Positions 22,437 through 22,568 of a DNA stretch of 22,568 nt are shown here, piece by piece. The position numbers and the translations under genes are program-made. The stretch is from Prevotella sp. UBA2725 (GTDB lineage: Bacteria; Bacteroidota; Bacteroidia; Bacteroidales; Bacteroidaceae): assembly GCA_002353825.1 (NCBI GenBank), contig DEKJ01000029.1:1-22568 (forward strand), given 5' to 3'. Under the pieces are notes generated by a model. The model was not told the DNA's origin. It ran no database searches and saw only the letters and a list, made by a program, of their open reading frames with translations. Every line of letters starts with the position of its first letter. The first letter of the stretch is position 1.

Positions 22437-22538
22437 CCAGCCTCGAAGAGGCTGGCTGCGCCTTGGCGCGCTATGTTTCGTATGAGACTATCTATTAAAG
22501 ACATAGCGCACTCCGTGCAGCCTGCCTCTCCGAGGCAG
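22437..22538. repeat. Cluster of triloop hairpins and nested inverted repeats at the window end
   Basis: CCAGCCTC-GAA-GAGGCTGG (22437-22455), GCGCC-TT-GGCGC (22458-22469), GCGCTATGT with ACATAGCGC (22468-22476 and 22501-22509), and CTGCCTC-TCC-GAGGCAG (22522-22538) form overlapping hairpins. No gene is seen from 22322 to the end of the window. Confidence 0.8.
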
Positions 22539-22568
22539 AAGATCAATTGTCACAACTCTATCCTAACA

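Overview
The window reads as a chromosomal segment of a Bacteroidota member, most likely a Prevotella-like or related Bacteroidales species. The grounds are a GLPGLI-family protein, Bacteroidota-type outer-membrane receptors with carboxypeptidase-regulatory N-domains, a DUF4974 anti-sigma protein, the type IX secretion protein PorQ next to cmk, many short lipoproteins with SCSSDD-like lipoboxes, and promoter -7 boxes of the TAnnTTTG form in place of E. coli-type promoters. No rRNA, tRNA or CRISPR array was recognised.

Layout. Positions 1-189 hold the 3' end of an unknown gene, followed by a gap and a terminator that closes the leftward gene block. From 6663 down to 450 runs a leftward accessory cluster of ten small envelope genes: five lipoproteins (two lipocalin-like paralogues, one DUF4840-like, one Ig-like, one with no recognised domain), a PorT-like barrel, an S41 peptidase, and three mini membrane proteins. 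It shows repeated 4-nt ATGA stop/start overlaps and recurrent MxTMKLWR leaders. Upstream on the same strand (10530 to 6821) is a compact ECF sigma factor, truncated anti-sigma and STN-bearing outer-membrane receptor operon, which may also feed transcription into the lipoprotein cluster.

From 14148 to 10693 a GLPGLI protein and a second TonB-receptor-like barrel form a leftward operon. A histidine kinase and OmpR-type response regulator diverge from it at 14295-16461, with Bacteroidota promoter boxes facing both ways in the short gap. The two signalling systems each sit next to one outer-membrane barrel, so this stretch looks like two envelope-sensing modules side by side.

Positions 16462-17446 contain no convincing gene but have dispersed GCAGAACG motifs, a duplicated TTTAGGTTTA palindromic unit and degenerate direct repeats, which look like the debris or control region of a mobile element. 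A heptamer (GAGTTAG) inverted tandem array follows and runs into the stop codon of cmk. The last part is housekeeping: cmk and porQ leftward; tonB, a short-chain polyprenyl synthase and tatD rightward. The regions flanking tatD carry a family of triloop hairpins and 34-nt palindromes whose stems differ by compensatory changes. One of these hairpins serves as the tatD terminator.
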